Notes: generated by a model from the letters alone, not told the origin. 64,000 nt of DNA from Cryomorpha sp963741985 (GCA_963741985.1 CAVUKD010000004.1:248001-312000); one strand, 5' to 3'; counted from the first letter of the stretch, positions 27,356 through 37,110 are shown. Program-made: numbers and translations.

Positions 27356-29413
27356 TCATTGCCCAATCTTTATCCGTGTATCCACCGCAATAATCGCTCG
27401 CTTCGTCCCAATCAAAGGATTGATATCCAATTCAGTGATTTCAGGAGCCGCTTCCACCAAAGCGGATAACCGGCGGATAATCTCCACAAATTGATTTTCG
27501 TCCACGCCTTCTTGTCCACGCGCCCCTCGAATCAATTTATAGCCCCGAAGGGATTTGACCATTTTCTGAGCTTCAGTTTCTGAAATAGGACTCAAACCAG
27601 CTGCAACGTCATTTAAAACTTCGATAAAAATGCCTCCCAGACCACATAGAATAGTGTGGTTAAATCCCGGTTCCTTGACCACCCCTACGAAAAGCTCCAA
27701 TCCTGCCAATTGTGGCTGAACCATTATGGCCGTTGCAGATTCAATTTTCATCAGAGAATCGAATGTTTCTGACGCCTGTTCATTTGAATTGATATTCATT
27801 ACCACCCCCTTTACATCCGATTTGTGAAGAGGACCAATGACCTTCATAACTAAAGGAAATTCCATCGAATCAATAGCGACAAGCATTTTCTCCTTTGAAT
27901 TTTCCACTATTTGGCCAACGCCGGAAATTCCTGTAGCATCCAGAATAATCTTGGTTTGCGACGCATTAAGGTAGCCCTCTGAAATTGAATCCACTACACC
28001 GCGTATTTTCTCGACATCAACTTTGGGTAATACAATCTTTTCCTCTGTGGGTTCAGGCGTATTATATACTTGTGCTAGCGCTTTGCCCAGCACCACTTCA
28101 TCCGGAAAATGGATATATCCCTTTTTCAAGAATGATTGTATTTCCCGCCGGGCATTTACCACTGAGGGCAATACCGGATAGATAGGTTTATTGCAGATTT
28201 CAAGTTTTACGCTAAGTACGTTATAGACATTTTCTACATCAAAAAGGCCCGCACTGCCGAAAACCACAGCCATGGCATCAATATTTTCAAACTTGTGCTC
28301 ACAATAATCGATGATGATGCCTAACTGTTCCGCAGTACCTGTAGCCAAAAAATCTATGGGATTGCTCACTGAAGCTCCCGGATATAAGAATGATTTCAAT
28401 TTTTCCGCGTCAGGGCCGGATATTTCCGGCACTTTCAGCCCCCCTTTTGAGAGCTCATCTGCCAGCATCACGGCCGAGCCGCCTGCATGGGTGATAATGG
28501 CGATATTTTTTCCCTTTACCTTTTTATAATTAAAAATGGAAGCTACGCTAAGCAGCTCTTCGCGGCTGCTGCAATATACAATACCTGCCTTGAGAAAAAG
28601 TGCACGCACCGTCATATCGCCACTCGCGATAGCTCCTGTATGCGAAGTTGCAGCGCGGCTACCCTCGGCGGTGCTTCCTGCTTTAATAGCTGCTATCTTG
28701 GCTCCTTTTTTAATCAGAGAAGAGGCGTGCTTGAGTAATTTTTTTGGATTGGAAATGGTTTCCAGATAGAGCAATTTTATCAGTGGATCGGCTTTAGAAT
28801 CAAAATGCGTATCCATATATTCCAAAATATCCTCAACACAGGTCTGCGCTGCGTTGCCAACAGAGAAAACATTGGCAAATGAAACACCAAGAGACATACC
28901 GGCTTCCATAATAAAAACTGCAGTGGCACCCGAACCCGAAATGAGATCGCAGCCTTTGGGGCTGAATTGTGGAACAGGCGCAGTAAAAACTCCTTTGTAC
29001 TTTTCGGTGATTACACCAATGCAGTTCGGCCCTATTAAGCAGCCATCTACACCGTTGACGGTTTCTTCAATCTGTTTTTCCCATTCTTTTCCCTGTTCGT
29101 CTCCTTCGCCAAAGCCGGCTGAGATAATAATGAATGCCTTTGTGTCTTTTTGCTCTGCCAAAACCCGAATGGTTTCGGGACAATACTTCGCTGGAATGGC
29201 GAGAATAGCCAGATCCGTTTTGGGGATTTCAGAAACGTCCGAATAGGTTTTAATACCTTGAACTTTTTCCTCTTTTGGATTTACAACGAGCAAATCTCCT
29301 TGAAACCCACCGGAAATAATATTTCTCAGCATATTGCCGCCGGGTTTTCTGGTGTCATTGGAAGCGCCGATTATTACAATACTCTTGGGTTTGAGCAATT
29401 GTTCGTTGACCAT
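27356..29413 (-). CDS. acdA: ADP-forming acetate--CoA ligase, fused alpha-beta chain
   Basis: Acetyl-CoA synthetase (NDP-forming), 685 residues, converting acetyl-CoA, ADP and phosphate into acetate, CoA and ATP. The alpha part (about 1-450) has a CoA-binding Rossmann start IVIIGASNDTRKPGGNMLRN, the GPNCIGVI motif and the phosphohistidine site RAATSHTGAIASG with His258. The beta part (about 465-685) is an ATP-grasp domain ending in ITELDINPLI. The key histidine is intact, so the enzyme should be active. It is transcribed toward the tRNA-Pro gene, alone. With NifJ it would complete pyruvate to acetate with ATP gain. Substrate range (acetate versus other acids) is not fixed. Confidence 0.9.
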   Translation of the reverse strand: MVNEQLLKPKSIVIIGASNDTRKPGGNMLRNIISGGFQGDLLVVNPKEEKVQGIKTYSDVSEIPKTDLAILAIPAKYCPETIRVLAEQKDTKAFIIISAGFGEGDEQGKEWEKQIEETVNGVDGCLIGPNCIGVITEKYKGVFTAPVPQFSPKGCDLISGSGATAVFIMEAGMSLGVSFANVFSVGNAAQTCVEDILEYMDTHFDSKADPLIKLLYLETISNPKKLLKHASSLIKKGAKIAAIKAGSTAEGSRAATSHTGAIASGDMTVRALFLKAGIVYCSSREELLSVASIFNYKKVKGKNIAIITHAGGSAVMLADELSKGGLKVPEISGPDAEKLKSFLYPGASVSNPIDFLATGTAEQLGIIIDYCEHKFENIDAMAVVFGSAGLFDVENVYNVLSVKLEICNKPIYPVLPSVVNARREIQSFLKKGYIHFPDEVVLGKALAQVYNTPEPTEEKIVLPKVDVEKIRGVVDSISEGYLNASQTKIILDATGISGVGQIVENSKEKMLVAIDSMEFPLVMKVIGPLHKSDVKGVVMNINSNEQASETFDSLMKIESATAIMVQPQLAGLELFVGVVKEPGFNHTILCGLGGIFIEVLNDVAAGLSPISETEAQKMVKSLRGYKLIRGARGQEGVDENQFVEIIRRLSALVEAAPEITELDINPLIGTKRAIIAVDTRIKIGQ

Positions 29414-29605
29414 AATTGAGGAGAATAAAAAAAGCTAAAAGTAAAACTTGCTGAAAAGATTGAAGGTGACGGAAGTCATACAAAGAAATACGCCGTTCGC
29501 TGAGGAAGTATAATAAAGCCTTACCAATTTCTATATCGCAAGCCCTTATTACGTTTTTCTCTCCATAATATTTGTAAATTTTGTCTTTCAGCGGTGCTTC
29601 TATTT

Positions 29606-29652
29606 GTACGTTTGAGAGCCTGATGTCGCAGGTTCAAGTCCTGTCACCCCGA
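29606..29652 (+). pseudogene. tRNA-Pro pseudogene (anticodon arm to 3' end)
   Basis: The T arm and 3' acceptor strand are identical to the intact tRNA-Pro. The anticodon region (29606-29624) still aligns, but with several substitutions and a missing base, and the D arm is unrecognisable. It cannot fold as a tRNA. Acd and about 230 bases separate it from the intact gene's end. Confidence 0.8.
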
Positions 29653-29656
29653 CTTA
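29625..29656 (+). repeat. 32-bp direct repeat, right copy
   Basis: Exact copy of 27283-27314 at the far side of acd, in the same orientation. The interval from the start of one copy to the start of the next is 2342 bases. Confidence 0.8.
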
Positions 29657-29668
29657 ATTTTTTAAAAT

Positions 29669-29703
29669 AAAAAGCCTGCTAACAATATTGTCAACAGGCT
29701 TTT
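29669..29703. terminator. Intrinsic terminator hairpin downstream of the FG-GAP protein gene
   Basis: Arms AAAAGCCTG (29670-29678) and CAGGCTTTT (29695-29703) surround a partly paired interior. Flanking A- and T-runs make it effective on either strand. It is 43 bases past the minus-strand stop at 29747. Confidence 0.75.
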
Positions 29704-29746
29704 CACTGTTTAGTAAAAGCTTTTTAGAAAACAGTAATTCTTTTTC

Positions 29747-32700
29747 TTACTGTATAAGAAGTTTGTGGGTTTTGCGAAAACCTTTGGACTTTAATTGTAA
29801 GAAATAAAGTCCGGGAGAAACATCAGGTAGATCTATTGTAAGTTTCTGTTCTCCAGAAGGAATTCTTCCCAAATTTTTACTCAAAACTAATTTTCCCTCC
29901 ATGTCAAAAATCTCCAGGGTGGCATCACTTGAAGTGGCCATATTGAATGCCAAATTTACTTTGTCAGCTGCGGGATTTGGCCACACCCACATTTCACTGA
30001 ATCGCTCTTTGCTGTAGTATTCTAATATGGAGTTTGTACCCGATTGATCCGTGCAGTCGTAACCCAATGTTTGCCAGCCCATATTATTATCTTCATGAAC
30101 CTCCTCGTATTCATTTTGTGGGTCCAGTACTGCATAAAAGCGGACAAAATTCTCACCGGGAATTACGGGCAATGGCATCGAAAATGTCATAGAAACTGTC
30201 GATCTTCCGCGTGCCGGAATTGCTGAAGGGGTTTCAAAAATCGTCTGTCCGTTTAGGTCTTCCATAAGTTCACCGCCTGCATCGGGATTGCCATTGTAAA
30301 AACTCACTTTTACGGGACCTGAAGTGGCCATCAAACTAAAATTATGCACCCTGCATTCTACGGTCACCTCATCGCCCACATTGGGATACAACCTATTAAA
30401 TGTCATTGACTTGGAACGTGTAAAAATGGGGTTGTCGGGATCAGCGCCCGTGGTATAGTGCACTTCGTTACGCTGTGGCAGCATCAACGCCGGATCGGGA
30501 TGGCTGCCGTAGTGAATATCCCACCAGGTAGGCGACGAAACTGATGAAGCGAGATTAACCTGATACGCAAGCATTCCCGAACCTTCCTTCGTCCAGAAAA
30601 TATAGGGTTTTACGCTGTATGCATTGAATCCCGAAGGCCCGCCAATATTATCGTATCGAATACGGAATCCTTCCGTTCCGCTCATTTCTGTGGAATTTAC
30701 TTCCAGCTCGCCGGTATTATATTCTCCGTTTACTTCGAATCCCATTCCAAAACCACTTGCCGACAGGCCGGTTGAGACGCCTGCATCCCAGGATTGAGTG
30801 CCATTTGTGCCATACACCTGCGTCATTGTAATATCGGCCGTGCTCGACTGGCCCTGATTGTTTGACATCGTATAGGTGGATCCCTGATAAATAAGCGATC
30901 CGGGCGCATAATCGTCAAAATCGTCTGCAGATCCGATTTGCGGATAGGAAAGCAGGTTTCCGGGCTCGTAGTATGGAATATAGTTCGGGTCAATTTTCCC
31001 TTGCTCTTCATACTCTTGATAATCCTGGTATTGCGGAAAAGCAGCTGATACATAGTTGATCAGATCGCCATGCGCATTATAAACCGGATATTCATATACT
31101 TTAACCGGATATTTTACGCCCTTGATGAGGTCGTCGACCGTGACCGTGTTCTGTATTGTGATCGATTGGTGATTGGAAGAATCGATTTCATTCGCAAATT
31201 GCTGCCCATATTTAGCTGTCATCGAAGCATCTACTGAGGCATATAGCCCTTCGTAACCGGCAGATACCGTAGCACTCACATTCCAGTCACTTTTCTCCGT
31301 AAAAGTAAGCGTACTCGTACTGCTTTCTTCCATCGTATTTGAAGCATAGAACAAACAATCATTTCCTGTAAAGCAACCACTTTCATCGTAATTCACCCCG
31401 TCAATATTGTCAAAATGTATGGGCGGCGGCGCAAGGATAAACATCGGACGACGGTAGATACAATTGTATTCTACAGGTGTACCTAACCTGAGATCATCTC
31501 CGTCAAAATTTCCCGCTGTTATTCCAAAATATAATTGATCCGAACTATAATTTGGAGCAAGCATCACTTCGTGATCTATAATAGTACCGGAAGAAAAATC
31601 GGGGTTGAGTTCAACAGATTTAATGCTAAGCCTTCTATCTCCTTCAGCTGGATAATTTCTTTCGGTTAAGCTGTAAAGAATATTCTGCCTGCCATTTTTA
31701 TCGATATCTGCAATTTCAAAATTATCGGTTTCATATTCAGATGATTCGCTTTGGAAATCTGCTTCATGTGAAACGGTTTCCAATGTAAGGAGATTATTAT
31801 TTTCCGAATAGACTCTAAAATCATTTCCAACCATTAGCACTGCATTATCCCGTCCATCGCCATTGAGATCCCCACATTTTATATCAAGTGATTGCGGTGA
31901 AAAAAGCGGCATATTTCCATCTACTGAATCTAAAGTAGTGATCTCTGACATGTTGGAATTCACATCCAAAAATCTCATAAAATAATTGGATTGATTCGAG
32001 CCTTCATTTGGTGAAAACGCAAAGGCAGCAAGAAGCTTATCCGGTCCCGATTCCGTATCTTTTATGCTTTGAACAGCCACTTTTACTGAAGCAAATAGGG
32101 TCCCTTCATTGACCATCGGTAATATAAGTTGATCATCGACAATCGAAGCTGCTCGTTGGGTGATATTGTTGCACCCTGTTCCTGTTACGTCATATATTCG
32201 AAGAAAAACCATATACATTCCGGATCCGGTAGTGTTTTCTTTCAACAATATTATTGCAATTTCATCGTCGCCGTCACCATCAAAATCGCCGGAGCAGATA
32301 TCAAATGCTTCCGCGCCACTACCATCCAGCACAGAGGTTTCGTCGTGGGTATTGGCTCTGAGGTGAGGCGTATTTCCACCATCCATGTCAATTAATTGAA
32401 CAATGATTCCACCGCCTGAATTTCGTGCGGCTAATGCAAACTCATCTTGGCCATCTCCATCAAAATCTCCTTTCGTCAGTAATGGAATACCACGCCCGGG
32501 AGTAGAGGAAGCACTCACATTGGTATTTACCTCCACATAGTCATTAGGAATTTGCAATTGTATGGAGAAAGTTGAATCCGCATTTTGAACTTTAGAAATG
32601 CCGGGAGCAGAAATTTTAATATGGTAGGGTTCAGAAACAGCATACACGACTTCGTCTTCTCCATCGCCGTCATAATCGCCTGATTGGACAGCCATGGGGC

Positions 32701-32992
32701 GAATACCGGGATCTAAAACCGATGTAGGAATAGTTTGCTCCGCAACGCGGGTAACAAAGGGAGAGGAGCCTGCTTGCAGGTAATCAATATAGTCCACTCC
32801 ATAAATCTCTTGTTTCACTTCGATGTCGTTTTGCGTATTTTGCTGCCCCCAAATAACCATGAGTTCGCGACTGTTCCAGACACTTGGATCGGTTTCCAAT
32901 GGATTATCGAGTTGAGCCATTAGGGCATTGCAGAATCCGAGCAAAAGAATTGCTAAGCTGATTGCTTTTAAAAACGGGTTAAATTGTTTCAT
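29747..32992 (-). CDS. Large FG-GAP/CARDB protein with T9SS type A sorting domain
   Basis: Secreted surface protein of 1081 residues; ATG at 32992 begins a clear signal peptide (about 1-27, ending LMAQ), while the open frame extends 23 codons upstream. Residues about 70-500 hold FG-GAP/VCBS-type repeats with Ca-binding DxDGDGxDE motifs, such as GDYDGDGEDEVVYA and GDFDGDGQDEFALA, a beta-propeller fold. A Ser/Thr-rich region of alternating residues (about 540-820) follows. A CARDB-like domain (about 880-985) and a sorting domain (WPNPAADKVNLAF to the end) complete it. The function of the central region is unknown; see findings. Confidence 0.85.
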   Translation of the reverse strand: MKQFNPFLKAISLAILLLGFCNALMAQLDNPLETDPSVWNSRELMVIWGQQNTQNDIEVKQEIYGVDYIDYLQAGSSPFVTRVAEQTIPTSVLDPGIRPMAVQSGDYDGDGEDEVVYAVSEPYHIKISAPGISKVQNADSTFSIQLQIPNDYVEVNTNVSASSTPGRGIPLLTKGDFDGDGQDEFALAARNSGGGIIVQLIDMDGGNTPHLRANTHDETSVLDGSGAEAFDICSGDFDGDGDDEIAIILLKENTTGSGMYMVFLRIYDVTGTGCNNITQRAASIVDDQLILPMVNEGTLFASVKVAVQSIKDTESGPDKLLAAFAFSPNEGSNQSNYFMRFLDVNSNMSEITTLDSVDGNMPLFSPQSLDIKCGDLNGDGRDNAVLMVGNDFRVYSENNNLLTLETVSHEADFQSESSEYETDNFEIADIDKNGRQNILYSLTERNYPAEGDRRLSIKSVELNPDFSSGTIIDHEVMLAPNYSSDQLYFGITAGNFDGDDLRLGTPVEYNCIYRRPMFILAPPPIHFDNIDGVNYDESGCFTGNDCLFYASNTMEESSTSTLTFTEKSDWNVSATVSAGYEGLYASVDASMTAKYGQQFANEIDSSNHQSITIQNTVTVDDLIKGVKYPVKVYEYPVYNAHGDLINYVSAAFPQYQDYQEYEEQGKIDPNYIPYYEPGNLLSYPQIGSADDFDDYAPGSLIYQGSTYTMSNNQGQSSTADITMTQVYGTNGTQSWDAGVSTGLSASGFGMGFEVNGEYNTGELEVNSTEMSGTEGFRIRYDNIGGPSGFNAYSVKPYIFWTKEGSGMLAYQVNLASSVSSPTWWDIHYGSHPDPALMLPQRNEVHYTTGADPDNPIFTRSKSMTFNRLYPNVGDEVTVECRVHNFSLMATSGPVKVSFYNGNPDAGGELMEDLNGQTIFETPSAIPARGRSTVSMTFSMPLPVIPGENFVRFYAVLDPQNEYEEVHEDNNMGWQTLGYDCTDQSGTNSILEYYSKERFSEMWVWPNPAADKVNLAFNMATSSDATLEIFDMEGKLVLSKNLGRIPSGEQKLTIDLPDVSPGLYFLQLKSKGFRKTHKLLIQ

Positions 32993-33189
32993 AATAAATG
33001 GATTTGGTGAGATAAATGAGATAAAAAAGGTACATGCCAAAGATGCGTCCATACTACACACACTGCGTAGTAAGTATGTTTCGAAATATGAAACGTATGT
33101 TGCATCAATTCACTATATACTGGATTATAGGTAGATAGAATCGATTAAGAGAAAAACTAAAAACAGGCAAAAATATTTAGCCCATCCGC

Positions 33190-35940
33190 CTATGAATGCT
33201 TTTCAATCGCCGAAGAGGGGGTATAACCGTATTGTTCCAGAAAGCATTTGTTGAAATAACTCGGACTATTGAATCCGGCGAGGAAACTAATTTCGGAAAT
33301 GGTTCCCGCATTTTTTTGAAGCATATCCATAGCTTTTTGCAATCGAAATGATCGAATAAACCGACTCGATGATTCATTGGTCAGAGCGTGTAATTTCCGG
33401 TGAATTTGCGAGCGGCTCATGCCGACTTCCTTCCCGAGCTGTTCGACTGTAAAATCGGCATTTGCATAATTTTTTTCGAGTACGGCCATCAACCGGTTCA
33501 AAAATTGTTCGTCCACAGAATTTATTGAAATCTCGGCAGGTTTTAGAACTACTTCACGGTTGTAGCGCGATCGCAAACGTCGGCGCGACTCGATAAGATT
33601 CTTAATACAAACCAGAAGTTCTTTGGGTATAAAGGGTTTGCTCAAATACATATCTGCTTGCGTTTCGAGACCGGCAATTCTGCTCTCAGCCGATGATTTT
33701 GCGGTAAGCAATATTACGGGAATATGGCTTGTCTTTTCATCCTGCTTAAGTTTCGTACAGACTTCATATCCATTCATTCTGGGCATCATTACATCACTAA
33801 TAATCAGATCGGGGATGTTTTCTTGAGCCATCTCAACACCTTCCACACCGTCTTTTGCCTCCAGAATTTGATAATCTTTAATTAAAATGTTTTTCAGATA
33901 TTTCCGAACGTCAGCGTTGTCTTCGATGACGAGGAGAATGGGGTTATCGTTTTCCAATTCTTTGGTAAGGACATTTCCGGTGTTCGTCTCATTTTCTGGA
34001 AACCGGTGAATATCTCTTTCTTCTGTCCTCTCATGATTTATACCAAGTTTCGAAGCGCTTGGCGCACTTTCGTAAAATGGAATCTGAACCGTGAAACGTG
34101 TGCCAACGCCAATTTCACTCTCTACATCAATCTTACCATCTTGGAGCTCAATTAATTGCTTGGTTAGTGCTAATCCTATTCCCGTGCCCGGATTTTCAAG
34201 ATCAGAATAATTGGCTTTTCCCTGAAAATACCGATCAAATATGAATGGAATTTTTTCTTCTTCAATTCCCTTCCCCGTGTCTTTTACTTCAATTTGAAAA
34301 CTTTTTGAATCATCAGAAAACACTACTTCAACTGTTACACTCCCGCCGGAATCTGTATTCTTTACCGCATTTGAAACAAGATTTATCAATACCGTTTCTA
34401 ATTTATCAGCATCGCAATTGACGATTTTTTCGTTCCAATTGCTCACAAAATGAAGCCGAATATTTTTCGACTCCGTGAGCGACTGAAACGACATCGTAAC
34501 ACCTTTTAAAAGTGCAATAATATCTACCGATTTTAATTCCAGTTTGAGTTGCCCGGCTTCCAGTTTTGATAAATCCAAAATCTGGTTTATCAATTGTAAA
34601 AGCCGATTGGCACTCTTGTTCATTGTGAGCAAATAATCTCTTTGTTGCGGATTGGGTTTACTTTCGAGCATCGTTTGGATCGGACTGAGAATAAGCGTAA
34701 GCGGCGTTCGGAATTCATGAGAAATATTGGCAAAGAAGCTGGTTTTGACGCGATCCACTTCTTTTTCTTTTTCCAGAAGCTCTTTATTTTTTTTTGCGCG
34801 CATGCGCTGCCAATTGAAAAGTCCTATCGCTATAAGCAACAACAACCCGCCAATAATCGGATAAATTTTCTTTCGAAAATCTGCTATTTCCTTTTCCCGC
34901 ATCAAATTGGAAATGGCATTATCTTTTTTCTCAGACTCATATTTAATCTGTAATTCCTGAAACTGCTGTTCCTTTTTCAATCCGAACAAACTATCGTTTA
35001 AATGCCCAAATTTCAACAGGTCGAAATATGCTTCACGAAAATTTCTCTGTGCCCTATTTCCATATGATGAATTGAGATACCCATATTTCAATTGGTCAGC
35101 ATTATTGCCGGTTTTGGCGTACTTTATTGCCTCCTGTGCGTATTTTATAGATTCTGCCGGTCGATTAAGTTTAAGCATCAGCAGCGAAAGATCGTTCAGC
35201 GTGTGGGCGATGCTACCATCGGCCGAGTATTTCTTTTTTAAGGCGAGTGCATTTTGCAAATAAATAACCGCGGAATCAAGCTTTCCTTCGAGCATAAAGG
35301 TGCTTCCAATATTGCCGAAAATAACGCATTTTTCCTTCTCCTTCCCTTTTCGGGGAGCCTCGAGAAGCGCAGTTTGATAGTAAGAAAGTGCTTTCGTATA
35401 ATCTCCGCGTTTTTGATAAGTAGCACCCAGTCCGTTGATGCTGGACATCACTCCGCCAGAATCATTTAATGCTTGATAGATGGAATACGCATCCGAAAAA
35501 AAGCGAAAGGATTCATCCATATCGTTCGTTCTCGTTATTAGGTATACTTTCCCAATTTTATCCATGACCTTAGCTGTTCCGAGCGAATCGGAATTGGATT
35601 CATATATGCGCAACGCTTTAAAGTAATTCTCCAAAGAAAAATCATACAAGCTTCTATCATTATAGAGTTCACCACCCGTCAGAAATATATCCAAGAAGCT
35701 ACTTTCAAGATTTTCTTTTTTGGCAACCGCCAGAGCCTGCTGAAGGAAATAATCAATTGAATCGACCTGAGAAGTGATTTTAGCCTGATGCAATAAAGCA
35801 TTTATTTGAGCTTGACTGCCCGCATTTGGTCCAGGAGGTTGATGATCCTTATTGCTTCCCGCTGCATATGATACATAAATAGTCTGGGTAAAAAAAACGA
35901 GCAAAAAAATGATCCTTTTGAGCATCCGGGCAATTGGCAT
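33190..35940 (-). CDS. Hybrid two-component regulator: TPR, His kinase, receiver, AraC-type DNA-binding
   Basis: One-protein hybrid two-component system of the Bacteroidota. From the ATG at 35940 it has a signal/first helix, TPR repeats (about 50-330, periplasmic), a transmembrane helix (IIGGLLLLIAIGLF, about 360-373) and a HisKA domain with ISHEFRTPL (phospho-His). It continues with an HATPase domain having NAVKNT and GTGIGLALTK boxes, a receiver domain with DNADVRKYL and DVMMPRMNGYE (phospho-Asp), and a C-terminal AraC helix-turn-helix (about 810-910). The frame continues 21 codons upstream to an ATG at 36003, so the start is uncertain. All catalytic residues are present. No polysaccharide-utilisation genes are adjacent, so the regulon is unknown. 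Confidence 0.9.
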   Translation of the reverse strand: MPIARMLKRIIFLLVFFTQTIYVSYAAGSNKDHQPPGPNAGSQAQINALLHQAKITSQVDSIDYFLQQALAVAKKENLESSFLDIFLTGGELYNDRSLYDFSLENYFKALRIYESNSDSLGTAKVMDKIGKVYLITRTNDMDESFRFFSDAYSIYQALNDSGGVMSSINGLGATYQKRGDYTKALSYYQTALLEAPRKGKEKEKCVIFGNIGSTFMLEGKLDSAVIYLQNALALKKKYSADGSIAHTLNDLSLLMLKLNRPAESIKYAQEAIKYAKTGNNADQLKYGYLNSSYGNRAQRNFREAYFDLLKFGHLNDSLFGLKKEQQFQELQIKYESEKKDNAISNLMREKEIADFRKKIYPIIGGLLLLIAIGLFNWQRMRAKKNKELLEKEKEVDRVKTSFFANISHEFRTPLTLILSPIQTMLESKPNPQQRDYLLTMNKSANRLLQLINQILDLSKLEAGQLKLELKSVDIIALLKGVTMSFQSLTESKNIRLHFVSNWNEKIVNCDADKLETVLINLVSNAVKNTDSGGSVTVEVVFSDDSKSFQIEVKDTGKGIEEEKIPFIFDRYFQGKANYSDLENPGTGIGLALTKQLIELQDGKIDVESEIGVGTRFTVQIPFYESAPSASKLGINHERTEERDIHRFPENETNTGNVLTKELENDNPILLVIEDNADVRKYLKNILIKDYQILEAKDGVEGVEMAQENIPDLIISDVMMPRMNGYEVCTKLKQDEKTSHIPVILLTAKSSAESRIAGLETQADMYLSKPFIPKELLVCIKNLIESRRRLRSRYNREVVLKPAEISINSVDEQFLNRLMAVLEKNYANADFTVEQLGKEVGMSRSQIHRKLHALTNESSSRFIRSFRLQKAMDMLQKNAGTISEISFLAGFNSPSYFNKCFLEQYGYTPSSAIEKHS

Positions 35941-36057
35941 AAACCAAAGTTGATCATAGTTAAGTCCATCCATTCCTATACGCATTCCCATAATTTTAAT
36001 CATTCCTGGTATAAGGATTGGTTATAAAATTTCCTTTATCACAGACTTTACTATTCG

Positions 36058-36065
36058 TACCTTTG
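36058..36065 (+). promoter_or_regulatory. TAnnTTTG box before trxB
   Basis: TACCTTTG, a perfect Bacteroidota -7 box, lies 20 bases before the trxB ATG. The upstream -33 element is weak. Confidence 0.5.
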
Positions 36066-36085
36066 CAGCTCAAAATTAATAAATA

Positions 36086-37030
36086 ATGAGCGAAGAAATT
36101 GAACACGTAAAATGTTTGATCATCGGATCAGGCCCCGCGGGATATACCGCAGCAATCTATGCCGGACGGGCAGATATTAAACCTGTAATGTATCAGGGGC
36201 TTCAGCCCGGAGGTCAGTTGACTATTACGACAGAAGTAGAAAATTATCCCGGTTATCCAGATGGAGTGCAAGGCCCGGCGATGATGGAAGATTTTAAAAA
36301 GCAAGCCGAAAGATTTGGTACGGATGTACGCTGGGGAATGGCCACAGAAGTGGATTTCTCAAATGGCAAACATACCGTTACTATTGATGGAAATAAAAAA
36401 ATATCTGCTGATACCGTTATCATTTCTACCGGTGCTTCCGCAAAATGGCTTGGACTCGAAAGCGAGCAGCGCCTCAACGGTTTTGGCGTGAGTGCCTGCG
36501 CTGTTTGCGATGGCTTTTTCTATAAAGGACAAGAGGTAGCAATCGTGGGTGCGGGCGATACCGCGGCCGAAGAAGCAAGCTATCTTTCAAAACTTTGTAA
36601 AAAAGTCACCATGATCGTACGTCGCGGCGAAATGCGTGCCTCCAGAGCCATGCAAAACCGTGTGATGAATACGCCAAACATTGAAATCCTTTACCATACA
36701 GAAACGATGGAAGTTCTTGGAGAAAAAGGGGTGGAAGGCGTAAAAGTAATTAATTCTGAAACTGGTAAAGAACATGTTCTTCACGTAACAGGTTTTTTTG
36801 TAGCCATTGGCCACAAGCCGAATACGGACATTTTCAAAGGCCAGCTTGATATGGATCAGACCGGGTATTTGAAAGTTCAATCGGGATCGACCGAAACCAA
36901 AATTCCCGGAGTTTTTGCCTGTGGAGATGCAGCCGATAAGAAATACCGTCAGGCAGTGACTGCAGCGGGGACCGGATGTATGGCAGCACTTGATGCTGAG
37001 CGGTATCTTTCTGCCGAAGGACTACACTAA
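36086..37030 (+). CDS. trxB: Thioredoxin-disulfide reductase
   Basis: FAD-dependent NADPH:thioredoxin reductase, 314 residues, the usual length. It has the FAD-binding GSGPAGYTAAIYAGRA (about 15-30), the redox-active CAVC at 138-141, the NADPH-binding GAGDTAAEEA (about 155-164) and the C-terminal FACGDAADKKYRQAVTAAG stretch. It keeps thioredoxin reduced in the cytoplasm. It is transcribed alone, divergent from the hybrid regulator. Nothing is unusual. Confidence 0.96.
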   Translation: MSEEIEHVKCLIIGSGPAGYTAAIYAGRADIKPVMYQGLQPGGQLTITTEVENYPGYPDGVQGPAMMEDFKKQAERFGTDVRWGMATEVDFSNGKHTVTIDGNKKISADTVIISTGASAKWLGLESEQRLNGFGVSACAVCDGFFYKGQEVAIVGAGDTAAEEASYLSKLCKKVTMIVRRGEMRASRAMQNRVMNTPNIEILYHTETMEVLGEKGVEGVKVINSETGKEHVLHVTGFFVAIGHKPNTDIFKGQLDMDQTGYLKVQSGSTETKIPGVFACGDAADKKYRQAVTAAGTGCMAALDAERYLSAEGLH

Positions 37031-37078
37031 TTGGCTGATTGATAATATGTAACCCAAAATATATGGGTGAATATAAAT

Positions 37079-37110
37079 AGAAAAGCCCTCCATTGCTGGA
37101 AGGCCTTTCT
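37079..37110 (+). terminator. Probable terminator after trxB
   Basis: AGAAAAGCCCTCCA and TGGAAGGCCTTTCT form a stem with two mismatches and a TTGC loop, about 50 bases after the trxB stop. The 3' arm is T-rich but the run is short. Confidence 0.5.

Noticed and set aside
29607..29614. TACGTTTG promoter box inside the tRNA remnant
   Set aside because: It matches the box by chance as part of the degraded anticodon arm; no gene starts downstream on the plus strand.
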